Source of the DNA: Zymoseptoria tritici IPO323
Lineage: Eukaryota; Ascomycota; Dothideomycetes; Mycosphaerellales; Mycosphaerellaceae
Assembly: GCF_000219625.1 (NCBI RefSeq)
Contig: NC_018215.1
Span: forward strand, 1,178,001-1,242,000
DNA: 64,000 bases
Direction of reading: 5' to 3'
Shown here: positions 1-10,566 of the stretch, one piece after another
Position numbering within the stretch: position 1 is the stretch's first letter
Layout: each line of letters begins with the position of its first letter
Program-made: the position numbers and the translations under genes
The notes under the pieces: generated by a model
What the model saw: the letters and a program-made list of their open reading frames with translations, nothing else
Databases searched by the model: none
Told to the model about the DNA's origin: nothing

Positions 1-282
1 AATTGCTATCACTCTTCGACAACCATATGGCATCTCTTGATCATGCTTCTTCCCCGACTTCTGCAAGCGCACTATGCTCCGAAGCCTTGCACATTACTCA
101 GCTTGTCGCGGTTCGCCCACGTGATTGAGACAAGTTCGTCGTCCTTCTCAAGACTTGCGAGACCTCCTTCAACAGGCGATGATAATAGGTCGGAAGAAGA
201 ATCGATGGTTGTTTGAACATGACGTGCACGCACCGACCCCTTTACGTTCCGCTTGTCCCAAATCACGCCACAAGCTGGCTCA
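1..282. other. Left-edge stretch without a recognised gene
   Basis: This is the sequence downstream of the thioesterase stop. Short open frames exist on both strands, but none shows a recognisable domain or a convincing splice structure. It probably holds the thioesterase 3' UTR and the edge of whatever gene lies further left. Confidence 0.5.
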
Positions 283-1001
283 TCAGATCTTGGACTTCGT
301 CGATGGATCCTGTTCACTGCCCTTGAGCAACTTCTCGACTTCTTTCCTGATGTACGCTGGAATCCCTTCTCCGGTGGGTTTATTGGTCTTCCGGAGTACC
401 CAGATCTGAACTATTGGCAGGAACGCGATCAGCACACGACACGCTCGCCGGAGAAAGGATGTCCTTACTGAAACCGCCGACGGCTTTGACCTGTTCCTCG
501 CCCTCCTGAAAGACACCGACTTCGTACCTGAACCGATCAGTGTGAGTGACTCTCGAGTCTCGAGCAATCTTACATTAAGCTACTCGTGCCGAGTTTGACG
601 ACTCGCAGACCAACGTTGATCATGCCTGGGTAATGAGCAGAGCCAAAGTAGTCGCAATATGAGCTGCCGACCAGCCCAATGTGTTCAGATGCCGACGTGC
701 TGTAGCCGCACTTTGTGATGAGGTACTCGTTGATGATGGAGTCGATCAGAACGCCGTAGACGGGGTTGTTGAGGTGATGGAACATATCCTTCAGACTGCT
801 CAGCTCTGCTATGGCTTGCTACCTAAGGTATCGTTCGAAATGCTGCTTACATTGTCTGACCTGTCAATCTTTCAGTAAAACGCAAGTCTAGAAGCATTGG
901 AGAGGCACGAACCATCTCGACCGGTAATCGAGGGTGTAAGGGTAGTCGGACCGGCGGCGTTGCTTCTTTGAAGCCAGATCAAGTCCAAGAGGTTCCGCCA
1001 T
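283..1001 (-). CDS. Hotdog-fold (4HBT) acyl-CoA thioesterase-like protein
   Basis: Five exons reconstructed by hand: 1001-913, 860-851, 788-574, 527-469 and 410-283. Joined, they give 166 aa. The family hallmark is a charged stretch ending in W-x-D-N-D, followed by HHLNNPVY and the DSIINEYLI helix; later come SSYCDYFGS, GLRVVKLGTSS and YEVGVFQEGEE. These match fungal single-domain 4-hydroxybenzoyl-CoA thioesterase-like proteins, which hydrolyse acyl thioesters; the substrate here is unknown. The second exon is only 10 nt (GTCAGACAAT). It supplies S-D-N and the last base of the Trp codon, restoring the conserved R-W-S-D-N-D-M-F motif. The first intron has a weak donor (GTTCGT); the others are GTAAGC, GTAAGA and GTAAGG. 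The NmrA-like gene lies upstream on the same strand. I am confident of the family and fairly confident of the exon model, which needs transcript support. Confidence 0.8.
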
Positions 1002-1273
1002 TGCCACTGTTGAAGCACTCTAGACGAGAGCACCTGATCAGATACGATGCAAAGGGATACGGATGGTGCAGTTGCAGTCGATTTGGTCGACAACCTGGAC
1101 TGCCTTTAATCCCCGAAAGGCAGATTCATTGAAGCCGAGGTCTTTTACGATCGGCGTATTACACAGTACGATTCGAAGTAGGCTCCATACTAGGTAAATA
1201 TCCTTTCCGCGCAGCTCTACTCTTTCCTAGAGATACCAGCAACGAGACAATTGCGGCGAAATTCTCATTCGGA

Positions 1274-2185
1274 TCAGCGATATCTCGAGTGACAGCATAG
1301 CGATCGCAGATGCTGATCGGCCCAGTCCGCAACTGTCTGTGTATTCATGCCTTGCTTCTCGTTGAAAGATGCAGCCTTCGACCAGCTTACTCCAACGCCT
1401 TCTCCGAACACAACACGATAGTTCCTCATGCTGTCATTCGGATCTTCCGTCAGCTCTTGCTTCAAGTCCGACACCGATTTGAGCTGGCGCGTCACTTTCT
1501 TCCCCGTGCTCTGCTCGACGACATCTGCAAGCCGTTGCATCGAGATCGTGTCGCCAGAAACATATACGACCCCTGCCAGGTCGGGGTGAGCAAGGGCAAT
1601 CTCAGCAGTGATCTTGCCGATGTCTTCGGGACTTGTCACTGTGATCTCGTTCTCCCAGCTGCCGATGGCAGTCACAGTGTCTCGTTCCGCGGACACAAGG
1701 CCGAAGGACGGCTCGAACAAGAAGCTGATGAACATCCCAGTCGAGATTATGGCATGACGCGTCGAAGACTGCCCTCGCAAAAGCTCTCGCACGTCTAGCT
1801 GGCTGTTGAACAAGTCTTGCGAGCTGTTTCGTCCGATCACATCGTAGTCGATACCAAATTGCCATGGAAAGTAGCGTTTCACGCCAGCTGCGAGGACTGC
1901 TTTTGCGATCTTGATTTGTGTCGAGGGTGGAAGATACATTCCAGTGCAGCAGATGAGGGTATGGTATGGCTCGAAGCTGACGGCGAGTTGTTCTTCTGTA
2001 TCGTCTTCGACATTTCCGTATACCGCCTTGACATTCCATTGTCGAAGCTGCTCTAGCTGCTCGGGCTTCTTCGACCTGAGCAATACAGCGATCTTCGTTT
2101 CGCGTCGTGCTGGATGAGTCGCCAAAGATTTGACGACTTCCACGCCTAGCTCGCCGAGGCCGAGCACAAGGACAGAGTCTGGCAT
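1274..2185 (-). CDS. NmrA-like / isoflavone reductase-like NAD(P)-binding protein
   Basis: Single-exon protein of 303 aa. The N-terminus carries a Rossmann dinucleotide-binding motif (VLVLGLGELG), followed by a basic stretch after the second strand (LLRSKKPEQ) that would suit NADP(H). The central YFPWQFGIDYD segment and the GKITAEIALAHPDLAG region are typical of the NmrA / phenylcoumaran-benzylic-ether-reductase-like family. Members are either oxidoreductases or redox-sensing regulators, and the sequence does not decide which. The gene is divergent from a glutathione S-transferase gene with about 270 bp between start codons, so a shared stress-response promoter is plausible but inferred. Confidence 0.82.
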   Translation of the reverse strand: MPDSVLVLGLGELGVEVVKSLATHPARRETKIAVLLRSKKPEQLEQLRQWNVKAVYGNVEDDTEEQLAVSFEPYHTLICCTGMYLPPSTQIKIAKAVLAAGVKRYFPWQFGIDYDVIGRNSSQDLFNSQLDVRELLRGQSSTRHAIISTGMFISFLFEPSFGLVSAERDTVTAIGSWENEITVTSPEDIGKITAEIALAHPDLAGVVYVSGDTISMQRLADVVEQSTGKKVTRQLKSVSDLKQELTEDPNDSMRNYRVVFGEGVGVSWSKAASFNEKQGMNTQTVADWADQHLRSLCCHSRYR

Positions 2186-2458
2186 CGTGCGTTGTCTGCT
2201 GATGTATCTTGAAGCAAGTCAGAAGCTGACCAGCTCGCCTTTGTACGCATTCCTCCGCGCTCTGTTCGTTGACAAACACAAGGTGGGTCAGAAGTGGTAT
2301 ATCCGACAAACTCTGCCGGCAAGTGCGATCTACAACGAGAGCGACCGCACTTGCTCCTCTTACCCCGCCGAGCCATATATATACATCAAAGCAGCTGGGC
2401 ATTGGAAAGGATATCCTCCCGCTCACCACTTACCAACGGCCTCAAACCCACTAGCAGG
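2186..2458. promoter_or_regulatory. Bidirectional promoter, NmrA-like / GST genes
   Basis: This 273-bp gap separates two divergent start codons. A TATA-like CATATATATACAT lies at about 2374-2386, roughly 75 bp before the GST ATG. No other element is clear. Confidence 0.5.
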
Positions 2459-3149
2459 ATGATTGTGATTCACCACCTCGGCATCTCCCAAGCGGAGCGC
2501 ATCATCTGGCTCTGCGAAGAGCTCTCCATGCCATATGAGATCGTAAACCACACCCGAGACCCAGTCACATCTCCACAAAGTCTCAAGAGCGTGCCAGGCA
2601 ATGGACTCGGAAAGTCGCCCTTCGTCCACGACACCGAGACCGGCGTCAACTTGTCCGAATCTCTGGCTATCAGCGACTACATCATCTACAAGTACGCCGG
2701 CGGAAAACTGGCACTCAAAGCCAATGACCCGCATTTCGCCGATTACCTTTACTGGTACCACTTCTCCAACTCGACCATGCAAGCAAACTTCGTCACCTCC
2801 ATGTTCGTCAATAACAGCGGCCTCGCACCCGACCACCCGATGCAGCACTTCGCCGATCAAAGACTGGAAGCGGGACAAAGAGAACAAATGGCTTGCGGGT
2901 GAAGATTTCACGGCAGCAGACGTCATGAGCGTGTTCTCCGTGACGACGCAGCGGTACTTTGGACCGCAGGTCAGCTTAGCTCCGTATCAGGGCATTCTGC
3001 GGTGGTTAAAGGATTGCTCGGAACGGCCGGCGTATCAGCAAGCGATGCAGAAGGGAGATCCAAAGATGAAGCTATTGTTGGGGGCGGAGCCACCTGCGCA
3101 GTCGTTGTTGGCGGTCGGCGGTGTGACTAGCGATATCTGGAAGAAGTGA
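2459..3149 (+). CDS. Glutathione S-transferase, reading frame broken
   Basis: The first frame starts at the ATG at 2459. It encodes an N-terminal thioredoxin-like GST domain (HHLGISQAERIIWLCEEL, then SVPGNGLGKSPFV and the glutathione-contacting NLSESLAISDYI) and the start of the helical domain (YLYWYHFSNSTMQANF). It runs to a stop at 2900-2902. Homology continues in a different frame from about 2880 (ENKWLAGEDFTAADVMSVF, then the C-terminal helices) to a stop at 3147-3149. At the junction the helix expected between RLEAG and KENKWLAG is missing. This looks like a small out-of-frame deletion at about 2872-2882 rather than an intron, because no GT..AG pair restores the helix. Left uncorrected, the product is a truncated 147-aa protein. 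It is either a recent pseudogene or an assembly error. Confidence 0.7.
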
Positions 3150-3267
3150 GAGTGCATCTGAGCGAGAATTGAAACCCGACAGCCTGTTCCAGGCGCTGCA
3201 TGGCGGTTCTGTTTAGCTGGCTTCATGTATGCTGAATAGACGTAATCATATGCTCATGCTGTGGTAC

Positions 3268-5594
3268 TCATTTCCGTGCCTTAGCTTTCCTCAAGCTTCC
3301 AAAATCGAAATCGTCGCTACCAGCACTGGAGCTCTTCGCGATCTGTTTCAGACTGTCCTTTGCTGTGACGCTTGATTTCCTGTTGTTCTTCGCTTCTCCT
3401 CCGAATAGTGATGCATCATTGGCGGTCGTTCGTGGTTGTGCAAAAGTCCCGGTCCCTGAGCCCTGGCCGAGCATAAAGGAGTATGGACTCTCTTCTAGCG
3501 GAGGTCGAGCAGATGAGGGTCTGGGTGGAGTGACTGCTCGCTCTTGTGGCTGCGTGGTACTGGCCACGGGCGCGGCTTGCTCGGGAGGAATGGTCTTGGT
3601 TTCTGGGTTGGTTTCGTCTGATGGCTCGAGAAAATCGTCGAAGCTGTCTGGGTCGGCAAGAGTGGCTGCAGCGTTGGAGGGACTTGTTGGGGACACTGGA
3701 TTGGCCGCAGTCGGCGTTGATGTGCGTGCAATGTTTTCCGCGGTCGCCAGTTTCTCCTGTTGCTCAGACTCGCCGATGGACGACACGTCCTGCGATGCGT
3801 CCGTCCCAACACTGGCAGACTTCGGCTCCTCATCGGGAAGTGACAAGCTTGGCTGATCGAGGTAGACCTGTACAAACTGTACCTTGGCAATGGCAGTGCT
3901 TAGCTTTTCCAGCTTGTCTTGGTTCCCATCACCATGCTCCATCTTCTCGTTCTCGGTTTCTGCCTTGTCGTTCTCGGTCACTCGTCGCTGGTAGTCCCAC
4001 AGCTCGTTTACTGCACTAGCCAGCAAATCTGAAAGCTGCTTATTACGAGCCTCCATATTGTTGATCTTCTCCAACATTTGATCGGTTCCCGGTCGTTTTG
4101 GAACAGACGACGGTGGCGTCTGACTTTCTCGAATCTCTTGCGCCTTCTTCTGAACTTCTTCAACCGCGGATCGTACTGCTTTCCCAATTCCGAGTTGCTC
4201 TCCTTTCGCGAATATGTTCTTTGCCGTACTTTGCAGGACAGATTCGATATGTCGCGATTGCCGATTCGTACGGGTTGGAGAAAGCGTGTTCCGGCTGCGA
4301 ATGGCATTGATGCCAGAGAAGGTTGTGATGTTCCGCTGTAAAGCAGGAGGCGTGGTAGGTCGATCGGGTCGGAGTAGTGGTCGCCCGGTATATTTCAAGA
4401 CCAGGTAGCTACCTCCTTCAGTAGTCATATGAGATTGAAGGTACAACGCATCAAGCCCAAGTGATTGTGCAGGCGCATTCTTTTCTTGCTCCGGATACTT
4501 CAAAAGCAAGCCGAGAGCAGTGTTGTAGTCGGCGTCGAGCAGTTGCCATCGTATCCGCAGAAGCATTGCCAAACAAACATGATCGACAAGCTCGAGCGAA
4601 GTGTCCTCGGCGAAAATGACATCCCACAAGGTAAGGACAGCCTCGAAGTCGAATTCTCGGCCGAACAAGAGTCTTATCCATCTGATCAGGAAGACCTGCG
4701 GCACGATGTCCAAGGAATCCAAATGCTTCATGAGCTCCGGGTCGACCTGCGGCAGAAGCTCGTTGAAGATGTGATAGCTTCGTGAAGCTATTGACACTGG
4801 GCCTTCCGAGAGGTACTGCTTCACTTAGCACAAGTTTTCATTTCCGTCTGCAGATTTGAACTCACAAATGTCTTGGCACTCTGCATTACTTGTCCGAAGA
4901 TTGCGAAGGCGTCGTGCTCGATGTAGTCGGCGTCGAATATGGTCTTGATGGTGGCGTCTTCGCCCAAAGTTCTGCTCTCGACCCCGACATCGATCGCTTC
5001 GCTTTCTACTACCCAGACAATCGGCGCCGCAATTTCGTGCATTCCTTGTCGATACCCAACATCTTGGTTCAGCTTGCAGAAAATGAATAGAATGTCCAAA
5101 AGGATTCGCTGTGTTTCCGGCTGGCGAAAGTATGGGTTGTCAGGCATGCACCGTTCGACATCTTGCAGGATCTCGGCGCGCAGCTCTTCGTCTTTCTGCA
5201 CCTGCGACCACGGCGATGCCTTTCAACTTTTAGCTGTGGTCAGACAATGAAAGATGGTCGGCGGCAACACCAGGATCAGCCTCACCTCAGACTCCTGACT
5301 CAGCGGATCCTGGCCTCCACCCACGTCGTCAGGGTTGTCGATGAATCGGAAAAAGTGGCTTCGCAGGGAGTTGTAGGCTGAACGAGACGACGTGAGAGTG
5401 CGCTGCCATTCTGCGACATCCAGCGAATCGAACAGTAAGAAAGCTTTCCATGAGGCGGAACGGAAACCAGCTGAACCGCCTGCGTTTAGTGAGTGAAGGC
5501 CATACTCTAATCGAACGCCGTCTTTGAGCTCGCGGAGAGTTTTGTGTTTCTGTAGTTCTTGCCAGCTCGCCCGAGCATGGTCAAGACTGCGCAT
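3268..5594 (-). CDS. TBC-domain Rab GTPase-activating protein, TBC1D5-like
   Basis: Three exons (5594-5286, 5219-4866, 4818-3268) give 737 aa. Introns are 66 nt (GTGAGG..AAAG) and 47 nt (GTGAGT..TGAAG). The TBC domain spans about residues 25-340. It contains GLRSxxWK-like GFRSASWKAFLLF, the arginine-finger motif ILQDVERC and the glutamine-finger motif YRQGMHE, so both catalytic fingers are present. Spacing and the phrase SPWSQVQKDEELRAEILQD resemble TBC1D5 and its fungal relatives, which act on Rab7-like GTPases at endosomes with retromer. The last 350 residues are low-complexity (Pro, Ser, Glu) with a short predicted coiled coil (MLEKINNMEARNKQLSDLL). An in-frame upstream ATG at 5726 exists; I prefer 5594 because the family begins near MRSLDxA. 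Confidence 0.85.
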
Positions 5595-6176
5595 AATGCG
5601 TGGCCAGATGCGAGCTATAGCAGTGCTGCAACTCGTGGTGATGTTGTTACAATCTGGGATGTCCTTGTGATAGCAACTTGGAACGTGTGGTTGGTTTAGT
5701 CCGAGCCGAGAAAGCTTTAACCTCATTGAAATGTTCGTCTGTTATCTGCTCGGCATCTGTTCGAGCACGAACAACCGGAACATCTTCTCTCGATGCGACT
5801 CGAATGACAAGCAGATCTAACGTTACTACGGCTTCGCCTGAAGCAAGCATCCTCATTGAGACGTCGACAAATGCAGAGTTCAAGAACGAGCCAGTTCGAT
5901 CGTTGATAATGCTGGTCCGATATCGTCAGGGCTACAGACGCCCCCCTTGGCCGGAACTTCGGCCAGTCTCGGGGCGGGAAAGCTTCCATCATCGAAAGTC
6001 AACCTCAAGTCAAATTCTTGCGACGTCGAACAAAGCATCCCCATCAACCCAACGACACTCGACTCGCCATCCATCTATCACTCGTCCACCGCTCGCTATC
6101 GAAGATCGACGTGTACCTCCTACGAATTTGGGATCGCCACCACGACGTCGGCCGCATTTGATACACAACTTTCGCG
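5595..6176. promoter_or_regulatory. Divergent promoter, TBC gene / TIM17
   Basis: These 582 bp separate two divergent start codons. The only long open frame on the plus strand (from 5678) has no recognisable domain and overlaps the TIM17 start in another frame. I see no clear TATA box or repeat. Confidence 0.4.
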
Positions 6177-6808
6177 ATGGCGGAGCAAGGCCATGGACTA
6201 GATCATTCACGAGACCCATGCCCATGGGTCGCGCTGTCTGATTTCGGAGGAGCATTTTGCATGGGAGTGCGTAATATACGGAACAACAAGAGAGGATGAT
6301 GCGACGGATAAACTAACACAAACCTGCGCAGGCAATCGGAGGAGCAGTATGGCACGGTGTAAAAGGTTTCCGAAACAGTCCCTACGGCGAAAGACGGATA
6401 GGAGGTATGCGCAGAACACCACCGTCGCAAATGCTGGAAGACGTCGACTAACGATCCTGCTCCATCTCAGCCCTCACAGCAATCAAAGCCCGCGCACCGG
6501 TTCTCGGCGGCAACTTCGGCGTCTGGGGCGGCATGTTCAGCACATTTGACTGCGCAGTAAAAGGCGTACGAAAAAAGGAGGATCCCTGGAACGCCATCAT
6601 CGCGGGATTCTTCACGGGAGGAGCGCTGGCGGTGCGCGGCGGTCCCCGAGCGATTCGCAACGGTGCGATCGGGTGTGCAATTTTGTTGGCGGTCATCGAG
6701 GGTGTGGGCATTGGATTCCAGAGGATGATGGCCGAGAACACAAGACTGGAGCTTCCACCGCCGCCTCCGAGTAGTGCGGGCAGTGAAGGACAATTGGCGG
6801 CTGCTTGA
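6177..6808 (+). CDS. TIM17: Mitochondrial inner-membrane translocase subunit Tim17
   Basis: Three exons (6177-6266, 6332-6404, 6471-6808) give 166 aa, close to the yeast length of about 158. It is the channel-forming subunit of the TIM23 presequence translocase. The sequence shows near-invariant family stretches: [70 protein letters not shown] and [13 protein letters not shown]. These form four membrane helices with glycine-rich packing faces. Intron donors are GTGCGT and GTATGC, acceptors GCAG and TCAG. The last 25 residues are a Pro/Ser tail. ENP2 converges from the right. Confidence 0.97.
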
Positions 6809-7216
6809 CTGCCTGTTACGGGGTTGGCGGCGAGGAGTCTGGAGCTGGCGGAGCTGGGGTTGACGGGAGCGTAAAGAATATAGAGGGACAGCATCCGGCG
6901 AGATGAATTTCTGACTGGAAGAGACGACATGGCGATTTGACAGCATGAGCGGCGGATGTGGAGGTCTTTCCAGGCCCGGACACCGATGAAGGGATCGAAT
7001 ACACTACACTCTACCCTGTTCCGAAGATGATGCAGCGCCGCAGATCGCGTCGAGCGCTCTATTTGACGAGGCTCTGGCCTCTGCTCCTGCAAGATTCGGC
7101 TGTAAAAGTACAATGTAAATACAATATCATCGAAAGATCGGAAGGACCGTGATGACACGAGGGATGTGGCTGTGGAAGCTTGTCGAGCTTTACTATTCAT
7201 GCTAGCATCGCGAGCT
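6809..7216. other. Convergent 3' intergenic region, TIM17 / ENP2
   Basis: About 400 bp between two facing stop codons. It should hold both 3' UTRs. I see no gene, repeat or RNA structure in it. Confidence 0.6.
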
Positions 7217-9557
7217 CTAGAGTCCTCTGAACGTATTGCCAGATGCACTTCTCCTCTCCTTGCCCCTCCCGACCTTCCTCCCGTTATCCTCTCCTCCACC
7301 ATCAGAGCGATCTCTCGGTCTGCCCTTCCCTTGCGAGGACTTCGCTGGTGCGAACGTAACAGTCTTCTCACCAAAAGGCTTCTCCCCAGCAGGCATGCCA
7401 CCCGTACTCCTCGCGCGATTTGGCAAGGAAGACGCCAGGTCACCAAATGATTTGTCTCTCCGATCCTGAGGCTTCTTCGGTCCACGAGTCGAAGAAGACA
7501 CGCGCATGGTCGGTCCCGATTGACCCTGACGTTGCTCCTTTGACTTCTTCCCAGACCTCTTGTATGACGTCGAGCCGATGCGTCCTTTCGAGTCATTGAA
7601 CTCTTCAGGATTCCGCTGTCGTTGGCGGGAGACAGCGTCTCGGCTGGCATCTTCGTCGTCGTCGTCGCTGTCGGCAGAGTCGTCGCTGTTGCGCTTGCGG
7701 TCGTCCAGGAGCTCTTCTTCGACTGCAGTGAGGCCGGTCTTCTTGGCTGCCACCACGGGAGCGGATGATGGGTTGTGCATGGCGAACTCTCGGCTGGTTT
7801 CGTCGATCTCGAAGTCCTCGTCGTCGAAGATGCCCGCAAAACGGTCGTCCACAAGTCCCTTGGATTCTGCCTTTGGCGCTGCCTCTGCTGCCTCGTCCTG
7901 TGCCCCGGCTTCTTCGATCTGCGGTTCGTCGCCGCCTTGCCGTAGCACACGCTGTGCTTTCCGGCGTTCGTTGGCCTCTTCTCTTGCTGCCAGTGCTTCC
8001 GCATACCTGCGATTGACCTTGACGGCAACCTTCTTGGTTCCGCGAATTCTGCTCTCCCTCTCCTTGTCGATCTTCGCCTGTATGCTCTTCTGCCGTTGCT
8101 CCTGCGCCAGGTCCGGATTCGTGAGTAACCGTGCTTGTTCATACAGTTTCTGTGCAACAAAGTATCCATGCATGTATGGGCGGAGCAGATTCGTGGTGCC
8201 TACCAAATGGTCCAGGCTCAACTCGCGAAGCTGCTTCATGTCCAAGAATTTGTAGTTGTCGTAAACTTCTCCAGCGCCAGTGCCGGAAGACTTGAAGGCA
8301 TTCGGATCGTCCGCATCCTCGGCCATTTCTTCCACCAGATTGTCCAAGAATGCGCACCACTTGGGCGCCGGGCCCAGCTGTGGGATAAAGAACGCATGCT
8401 GTTGTCGGCCCTCATTTGCAGTGAGGAGCATACCACTATCCGGCACCCACTCTACATGATTAAGGTCCACTGCTGGTTCCACGCCACTCCAGTAATCGCC
8501 AGAAGTGCTATCCCAAATCTTGATGCCTTTCTTATCTGCGCTGAGAAGCTTCCCAGAAGCTAATGGCGAGTCCAAATATGCCAAATTTTTGATCGGATAG
8601 TCGTAACCTTGTTGCTTCTCGAGCAGAGGTACCGGTGATCGCATGTCGTACGTTCGCACCACTCCGTTTGTGTTGCCGGTGGCGAAGTTCAATCCAGAAT
8701 TGTGGAAATCCAGAGCGGTGATCTCAGGCCTGCTATCCAGATCCATCTCGGCGGCTGAAACAGCAGGACCCAAGACGCTCACTCGGTTCCTCGATCGCTG
8801 GTCCCAAAACTCGACTGTCCCAATGGATGTGCCAAATGCCAAAAGACCATGACTTTCCTCGGCGATTGCAGCACAATTGACAGCTCCGGCATTGATCCCT
8901 CCTTGTAACGCTCCACCACCGAAAGAGGTCATATCATCGCCACCTACATCCACCTCATATCCTCGCATGAACCGACCCACTTCCAGATTCAACCGAAACA
9001 CCTCTCCATTGCCATCCGAGTTCACACCCACTGCCGGAATCAGCGCTTCTGCATTACGACGGTTGTACTTCAGATCTCTTCCATATCGCGGTATTCGTGT
9101 GCTGTAGTGAAGACCGCCAGGTGTGTGGAATTCGAGGAAGCGGTCGGATTGGAGATGTAGTGATTTGCTATAGTCGTCGGAGAGGAGAATGAATGTTTCA
9201 TTCAGACAATTCGTATGTCGAGCGTAGGAGAGCGAGAGATGTGGTAGGTAATGTGTGTGGATCTGCGGTTTGTATGTGCCTATGTCGCAACTGTCAGCTA
9301 TCAGCGTGAAGTACGACAGCTGCTACATAACGATACTGACCTGTACTCATCACCCACTCGCCATCAGCACTGACGCGCACGCAGGAACTGGCCTCCTCGA
9401 ACTCGAAGTCTTGAAGAAGTTCCACTCGATTCGCATACTCGGTGTCGTTCTTCAGCGATCGCTTTCGTTTTCGTGCGAGCCATTCTGGTAAAGGCCTTGC
9501 TGTTGAGGAACCAGCGATTGTGTACACCGGCACAGCACTCTGATTTGTTAGCTTCAT
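7217..9557 (-). CDS. ENP2: Ribosome-biogenesis WD-repeat protein Enp2 (NOL10)
   Basis: Two exons (9557-9341, 9279-7217) give 759 aa, split by a 61-nt GTCAGT..ATAG intron. Enp2 is a nucleolar component of the small-subunit processome needed for 18S rRNA maturation. Residues 1 to about 400 form the WD40 propeller typical of this family (MKLTNQSAVPVYTIAG start, RPLPEWLARKRKRSLKND, LLSADKKGIKIWD, EWVPDSGMLLTANEG). A conserved linker follows (GPAPKWCAFLDNLVEEMAE, YKFLDMKQLRELSLDHLVGT). Near residue 590 is the NUC153 motif DDRFAGIFDDEDFEIDETS. The C-terminus is basic and Ser/Lys/Arg-rich, as usual for nucleolar proteins. The gene is divergent from the sulfotransferase-like gene. Confidence 0.93.
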
Positions 9558-9759
9558 AATTGCAGCGGCGCAAGTGTCGTGGACAAGCAGAGAAGTCCGA
9601 TGCCCACTGTAACTTTTTTTGATGGTCGGCGATAGCGGAGACAGGTCCGTCGACCGTTGCCGATCCTGAACTCTATCTCCTGTGGTTCTCTCTTTCCTTG
9701 TCTCTGTTCCTCTCCGTCTCTCCACACCACACCCAACCCTGATCAAGTCGTGTATCAAC
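9558..9759. promoter_or_regulatory. Short bidirectional promoter, ENP2 / P-loop protein
   Basis: Only 202 bp separate the two divergent ATGs. The half nearest the plus-strand gene is CT-rich (9665-9730), a common fungal core-promoter feature. No TATA box is evident. Confidence 0.5.
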
Positions 9760-10566
9760 ATGACGGCCCCGTTCAAGAGGTCTCGCCCGATGCGTGTCCT
9801 AGCTTTGGGCATGTCACGGACCGGAACGCAGAGCGTGTCCAACGCATTATCGCAACTGGGCTATGACCGAGTTTATCACGGCCACGATATGGGAGATGAT
9901 GCTGCATCAGTCTATACGTGGCGCGATCTATGGCGGCGGAAGCAGCAACATGGCAGCGCTCGCATTACCTCACAGGACTTCGACCAGGTTCTTGGGGTTT
10001 GCGAAGCCGTCACAGACGCACCCTCAGTGCTTTTCTGGTCTGAATTGATGGACGCATATCCAGATGCAACGATTGTGCTCGTTATTCGGGACACAGAGAA
10101 ATGGTATGGAAGCTTTTCCAGCGTGTGCATCGATCCATACTGCAGCAAGCGAAGTCGTCTGGTTCAGTCGGGCGTCCGCTTGAGACTGTTCCCCTACAAT
10201 GTTCTGGCGTTTCTACCGGAAATGTTCATGGGCTACTTCCAGGCCAAGACTGAAGAGCAATTCCGGAGCAACGCTCGTGTGATCTACGAGCAGCACAACG
10301 CTAGCATTGTTGCGAGAGCGGAGAACGAAGGACGACCGCTCTTGCAGATGAGGTTGGAAGACGGCTATGAGCCCCTGTGCAAGTTTCTTGACAAGAGTGT
10401 CCCCGATGCTGCATTCCCGCGTGGCAACGATGCTGCTTCTTTGCGAAGCAAAACGTACTACGGCTATACACTCATATCGTCGCTGGTTGTGTTGTCGTTC
10501 CTCGGATGCTGCCTGGTTCCGGTAGCCTGCTACAAGGTTCTGACAATGCTGTGGAGCAAAGATTGA
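9760..10566 (+). CDS. Sulfotransferase-family P-loop protein with C-terminal membrane helix
   Basis: Single exon, 268 aa from the ATG at 9760. The start is ALGMSRTGTQSVSNAL, which fits the 5'-phosphosulfate-binding loop of the sulfotransferase-like fungal P-loop family. Further family features are GYDRVYHGHDM, FWSELMDAYPDATIVLVIRD with the conserved D-x-E-KWY segment, and LQMRLEDGYEPLCKFLDK. Residues 235-262 form a strongly hydrophobic segment (YTLISSLVVLSFLGCCLVPVAC), so the protein is probably tail-anchored in a membrane. Family members are widespread in fungi and mostly have no proven substrate. The link to sulfate transfer is by fold only. Confidence 0.78.
   Translation: MTAPFKRSRPMRVLALGMSRTGTQSVSNALSQLGYDRVYHGHDMGDDAASVYTWRDLWRRKQQHGSARITSQDFDQVLGVCEAVTDAPSVLFWSELMDAYPDATIVLVIRDTEKWYGSFSSVCIDPYCSKRSRLVQSGVRLRLFPYNVLAFLPEMFMGYFQAKTEEQFRSNARVIYEQHNASIVARAENEGRPLLQMRLEDGYEPLCKFLDKSVPDAAFPRGNDAASLRSKTYYGYTLISSLVVLSFLGCCLVPVACYKVLTMLWSKD

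Noticed and set aside
5678..6241. A 187-codon plus-strand frame before TIM17
   Set aside because: It overlaps the TIM17 first exon in another frame, lacks domains and sits in a divergent promoter.
6448..8169. A 573-codon open frame on the minus strand spanning the end of ENP2, the intergenic gap and the TIM17 region
   Set aside because: It runs in an alternative frame of ENP2 and antisense to TIM17, both of which are certain. Its Arg/Ser-rich composition is what a frame shadow gives and it has no domain.
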